A stretch of DNA of 64,000 nt, from contig NZ_KV917381.1 of assembly GCF_002019795.1 (NCBI RefSeq), forward strand, positions 3,380,068 through 3,444,067, given 5' to 3'. Of this stretch, positions 61,079 through 64,000 are shown in pieces. Position 1 is the stretch's first letter. Every line of letters starts with the position of its first letter. The notes beneath the pieces are model-generated. The model was not told the DNA's origin, searched no databases, and worked only from the letters and a program-made list of their open reading frames with translations. The stretch is from Bacillus alkalicellulosilyticus (GTDB lineage Bacteria; Bacillota; Bacilli; Bacillales; Bacillaceae_F). Made by a program: the position numbers and the translations under genes.

Positions 61079-61191
61079 ACTCTATTTCTATACATTTCGT
61101 AATTATACATACATTTTTTATTTATTTTCAGGATAGATTGTTCTTTTATGGAAAAAATGTTGAGGTACATAAGAAGGAGGTTAAATTTACC

Positions 61192-62751
61192 ATGGCAGAT
61201 GAGAAAAAACAACATACAAATGGTGATGATACGCTTACGAATAGACAAGGTCATCCAATCACAGATAACCAAAATGTGAGAACGGTTGGAAATCGTGGTC
61301 CTACTACCCTTGAAAATTACGACTTCCTCGAAAAAGTAACTCACTTTGACCGAGAACGTGTTCCTGAGCGTGTCGTTCATGCCCGTGGTGCCGGTGCACA
61401 TGGATATTTTGAAGCGTATGGAACAGTTGGTGATGAACCGATCTCAAAATATACTCGAGCAAAATTATTCCAAGAAAAAGGCAAACAAACTCCTGTATTC
61501 GTCCGTTTTTCAACTGTTGTTCACGGTGGACATTCTCCGGAAACATTACGCGACCCACGTGGTTTTGCTGTTAAATTTTATACTGAAGATGGCAACTGGG
61601 ATTTAGTCGGCAATAACTTGAAAATTTTCTTTATCCGTGATCCTCTTAAATTCCCAGATATGGTTCACTCCTTTAAACCGGATCCTGTTACAAATGTCCA
61701 AGACCCTGAAAGAATGTTTGACTTTCTATGTCAAACACCTGAGTCTATGCATATGATTACTTTCTTATTTTCGCCATGGGGTATTCCAGCCAATTACCGT
61801 GAAATGCAAGGCTCTGGGGTGCATGCTTATAAATGGGTGAATGAAGAAGGCAAAGGAGTACTCGTAAAGTACCACTGGGAGCCAAAACAAGGCATTAAAA
61901 ATCTTGCACAAAAAGACGCCGATGAGATTCAAGGAAAGAATTTTAACCATGCTACCCAAGATCTTTATGAAGCCATTGAAAAAGGTGAGTATCCTGAATG
62001 GGAGCTTTATGTACAAATCATGGAAGATGGAGAGCATCCAGAACTTGATTTTGATCCTCTTGATCCCACTAAGCTATGGTACAAAGAAGATTACCCATGG
62101 CTACCTGTTGGAAAAATGGTCTTAAACAAAAACCCTGAAAACTACTTTACCGAAGTAGAACAAGTCGCTTTTGGTACAGGCGTATTAGTGGATGGATTAG
62201 ACTTTTCTGATGATAAATTATTACAAGGACGAACGTTCTCTTACTCAGATACACAACGTTACCGTGTAGGCTCAAATTATTTACAATTGCCAATCAACAA
62301 AGCGAAAAAGCATGTGGCGACAAACCAAGAAGGCGGACAAATGGATTTCCGAACAGACTTCGGAAAGCATCAAAATCCACATGTAAATTATGAGCCTTCT
62401 CTCATTGGCGGTTTAAAAGAAGCAAAAAATCCTGGCAAAGAGCATGAGCCATTTGTTGAAGGAAAGCTAACACGCGAAAAAATCTCTCGTGAAAACAACT
62501 TTGGACAAGCGGGAGAAACGTATAGAAGATTTAATGAGTGGGAGCGTAATGAGTTAATTCATAATTTAGTTGGAGCTCTTTCTGGCTGTCGACCTGAAAT
62601 TCAAACTCGCATGATTGAGAATTTCAAACAATGTGATGCTGATTATGGTCGAAGAGTTGAAGAAGGCCTTAAAAACGCAGCTAGCGGTTCTAAAATGGAT
62701 GAGGCTGTTCATCAAGCAGAAGAAATGGGACATGCATCAGATCCTTATTAA
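61192..62751 (+). CDS. katA: Heme catalase (monofunctional)
   Basis: Converts hydrogen peroxide to water and oxygen. The 519-aa protein shows [20 protein letters not shown] (distal His), [40 protein letters not shown] and [20 protein letters not shown] (heme-ligand Tyr), all typical of clade-type small-subunit catalases. ATG 61192 has AAGGAGG upstream; the longer frame to 60934 is noncoding leader. The weak PerR-like box upstream suggests peroxide control. Confidence 0.95.
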   Translation: MADEKKQHTNGDDTLTNRQGHPITDNQNVRTVGNRGPTTLENYDFLEKVTHFDRERVPERVVHARGAGAHGYFEAYGTVGDEPISKYTRAKLFQEKGKQTPVFVRFSTVVHGGHSPETLRDPRGFAVKFYTEDGNWDLVGNNLKIFFIRDPLKFPDMVHSFKPDPVTNVQDPERMFDFLCQTPESMHMITFLFSPWGIPANYREMQGSGVHAYKWVNEEGKGVLVKYHWEPKQGIKNLAQKDADEIQGKNFNHATQDLYEAIEKGEYPEWELYVQIMEDGEHPELDFDPLDPTKLWYKEDYPWLPVGKMVLNKNPENYFTEVEQVAFGTGVLVDGLDFSDDKLLQGRTFSYSDTQRYRVGSNYLQLPINKAKKHVATNQEGGQMDFRTDFGKHQNPHVNYEPSLIGGLKEAKNPGKEHEPFVEGKLTREKISRENNFGQAGETYRRFNEWERNELIHNLVGALSGCRPEIQTRMIENFKQCDADYGRRVEEGLKNAASGSKMDEAVHQAEEMGHASDPY

Positions 62752-62990
62752 TTACTCAAAGACCGCTAGCGGTCTTTGAGTAATTGCGATGCGCGAAGCC
62801 ACTGCCCTCTTTTGAAAAAGTGCTTTAATAAATGTACTTCTTATTAAAGTACGCGCAGTGAGTGAAGCCATCGCCCTTCCTGAACTCACTTCCAAGACAT
62901 CTATGAGCGACAAAGTCACAGGGTACATTAGAGTTATTAACTTTGATGTGCCTCTAAGCAATGTCCGGGACCGTTGCATTTTTTAAATTG
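62751..62990. repeat. Composite repeat E12 after catalase
   Basis: A perfect palindrome, ATTACTCAAAGACCGC next to GCGGTCTTTGAGTAAT, begins immediately after the catalase stop. From 62791 the CACTGCC-type hairpin follows, with stem GTGCTTTAATAA/TTATTAAAGTAC, and the rest (62870-62990) is related repeat material. No gene. Confidence 0.75.
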
Positions 62991-63043
62991 CTATGAGTAG
63001 GTTTCACTTATCTGGCAAGCAACGAATGAGCGTATAGAGTTTA

Positions 63044-63360
63044 GACTTCCTTTTTCGGACGCGGCTAACGCTTTTTCTGCTTGCTCTGTCCGTTTTGATT
63101 CCCTTTTCGGACTCCACCAACGCTCTTTCTTCTTGCTCTGCCCGTATTGCTCCCCTTTTCGGACTCCGCCAACTCTTTTTCTGCTTGCTCTGTCCATATT
63201 GCTCCCCTTTTCGGACTCCGCCAACGCTCTTTCTTCTTGCTCTGTCCGTATTGCTCCCCTTTTCGGACTCGGCCAACGCTCTTTCTTTTTACTCTGTCCG
63301 TATTGCTTCCCTTTTCGGACTCGGCTAACGCTCTTTCTTCTTGCTCTGTCCGTTTCCATC
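63044..63360. repeat. 52-bp tandem repeat array, six copies
   Basis: TTCGGAC recurs at 63054, 63106, 63158, 63210, 63262 and 63314, exactly 52 bases apart. Each unit reads roughly GGACTCGGCCAACGCTCTTT then CTTCTTGCTCTGTCCGTATT and GCTCCCCTTT, with copy-to-copy substitutions. The array, with the rest of 62990-63462, has no supported gene. Confidence 0.9.
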
Positions 63361-63462
63361 CACTATGGACCATCTCATCGTAAGCAATTGTAAAAAGACC
63401 GCTTTAATAGCTATTAATTGTGATGTTTGAAGCGTTTCACTAGATAACTAATAGCCTTATTG

Positions 63463-64000
63463 CTAGTTTCCTTGCTCATATTGTTTATATTTAACCATGG
63501 ATACAATCCCAAGAATAGGACCTATCGCTAGTAAGGAGAAGACCCATTCCCATCCAATCAATTGTTGGAAATAGGGAATTAGATTAATTGAAAGAATAGT
63601 AATCAGAAAGCCGATGCACATTTGAAATGTAAGCGCAGTGCCTACATACTCGACTTCTGCAAATTCTGAAACAGCCGCAGAAAACTGTGCAGAATCAGCA
63701 ATAACAGACACCCCCCATAGTAAAGAAACAAAAAGTGTAATCCAAATGTATTGCCCAAACGTAAATCCTATTACGATTGCACAAAGACCACTAACTGCCA
63801 TCGAAGCTGTGGTTAGGTAGGCTCTTCCCATCTTGTCTGAGATAAAACCTCCTAGTACACACCCGATTCCCCCAGCGACTCCTATTGAAAGAAAGGCAGA
63901 AAAAGAGATGAACGCAAAAGAAACATCAGGATTATTCATCGTAAAACTAGTTACTAAAAAAAGTGGTAGCCACGTCCACATCGCATATAACTCCCACATA
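63463..64000 (-). CDS. MFS transporter, C-terminal part (truncated by window edge)
   Basis: At least 178 aa of a major-facilitator-like protein. LYAMWTWLPLFLVTSFTMNN, SIGVAGGIGCVLGGFISDKM (the typical GG-x-x-x-D/R loop between helices) and five or more further TM segments are present; it ends KYKQYEQGN. Its start lies to the right of the window, as the reading frame is open to the edge. Substrate not assigned. Confidence 0.8.
   Translation of the reverse strand, partial: MWELYAMWTWLPLFLVTSFTMNNPDVSFAFISFSAFLSIGVAGGIGCVLGGFISDKMGRAYLTTASMAVSGLCAIVIGFTFGQYIWITLFVSLLWGVSVIADSAQFSAAVSEFAEVEYVGTALTFQMCIGFLITILSINLIPYFQQLIGWEWVFSLLAIGPILGIVSMVKYKQYEQGN

Noticed and set aside
60934-61191. N-terminal extension of catalase (605 aa)
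   Set aside because: Leader DNA with hydrophobic junk translation; ATG 61192 has a strong ribosome site and fits the family.
63044-63360. CRISPR array
   Set aside because: The 52-bp period has no unique spacers; whole units are repeated with only point changes, and no cas genes are present.
63004-63393. Several overlapping ORFs in the tandem repeat array
   Set aside because: They occur in four or more frames on both strands because the 52-bp unit lacks stops; no ribosome site or family resemblance.

Overview
The window reads as chromosome from a low-GC, spore-forming Bacillaceae bacterium (Bacillus or a relative such as Alkalihalobacillus). The evidence is strong AGGAGG ribosome sites, frequent TTG and GTG starts, and a gene order close to the B. 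subtilis yjaZ-yjbA-trpS ... yjbC-spx-yjbE-mecA-coiA-pepF-yjbH-I-J-K-L-M-nadK-yjbO-prpE-yjbQ-fabI block, here running in the opposite direction. I saw no rRNA, tRNA, prophage or CRISPR array.

Layout. (1) Positions 1-14600 lie next to fabI, where B. subtilis carries its cotO-cotZYXWV coat genes. Here there is a different spore-surface-like cluster: small, acidic, coiled-coil, Cys-rich and Pro-Gly-rich proteins; a CDP-sugar operon (rfbF-rfbG-SDR); a degenerate sugar SDR; three glycosyltransferases including a tandem duplication; and five small proteins sharing an SGNS-V-V-SAF core, plus a broken sixth copy. Several genes have mother-cell sigma-K-like promoters (CATANNNTA, sometimes with AC 16-17 bases upstream). 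I infer a sporulation-time operon set that builds and glycosylates the outer spore surface. (2) 14698-33296 is the conserved core: fabI, zinc ribbon, yjbQ antiporter, prpE, yjbO, nadK, yjbM, yjbL, yjbK, yjbJ, truncated hemoglobin, spxH, pepF, coiA, cls, mecA, yjbE, spx. The competence and proteolysis adaptors MecA and SpxH and their client Spx lie together. The tenA/thi operon that B. subtilis has between yjbQ and fabI is absent. (3) 33749-55263 is mostly accessory: an RND efflux pair, yjbC, an ECF sigma plus ABC transporter operon, a DUF4015 protein, an alpha/beta hydrolase with a VOC protein, a DMT exporter divergent from a MocR regulator, a PAQR protein, an HD phosphohydrolase, a yybP-ykoY (Mn) riboswitch driving a CaCA antiporter, a ResA-like thioredoxin and a UgtP-like glycosyltransferase. 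It lies where B. subtilis has oppA-F and yjbB. (4) 55437-64000 has trpS, yjbA, yjaZ, then an AraR-type regulator, a HAD phosphatase, a catalase, a 52-bp tandem repeat array and a truncated MFS gene at the right edge.

A striking feature is a family of modular interspersed palindromes, about a dozen copies, mostly between convergent genes. Two copies of the 45-bp palindrome are flanked by short direct repeats that look like target-site duplications, and the larger hairpins show compensatory changes between copies.

All family assignments come from reading motifs and remembered family sequences, without database searches. Starts were chosen from ribosome sites and family alignment where possible.
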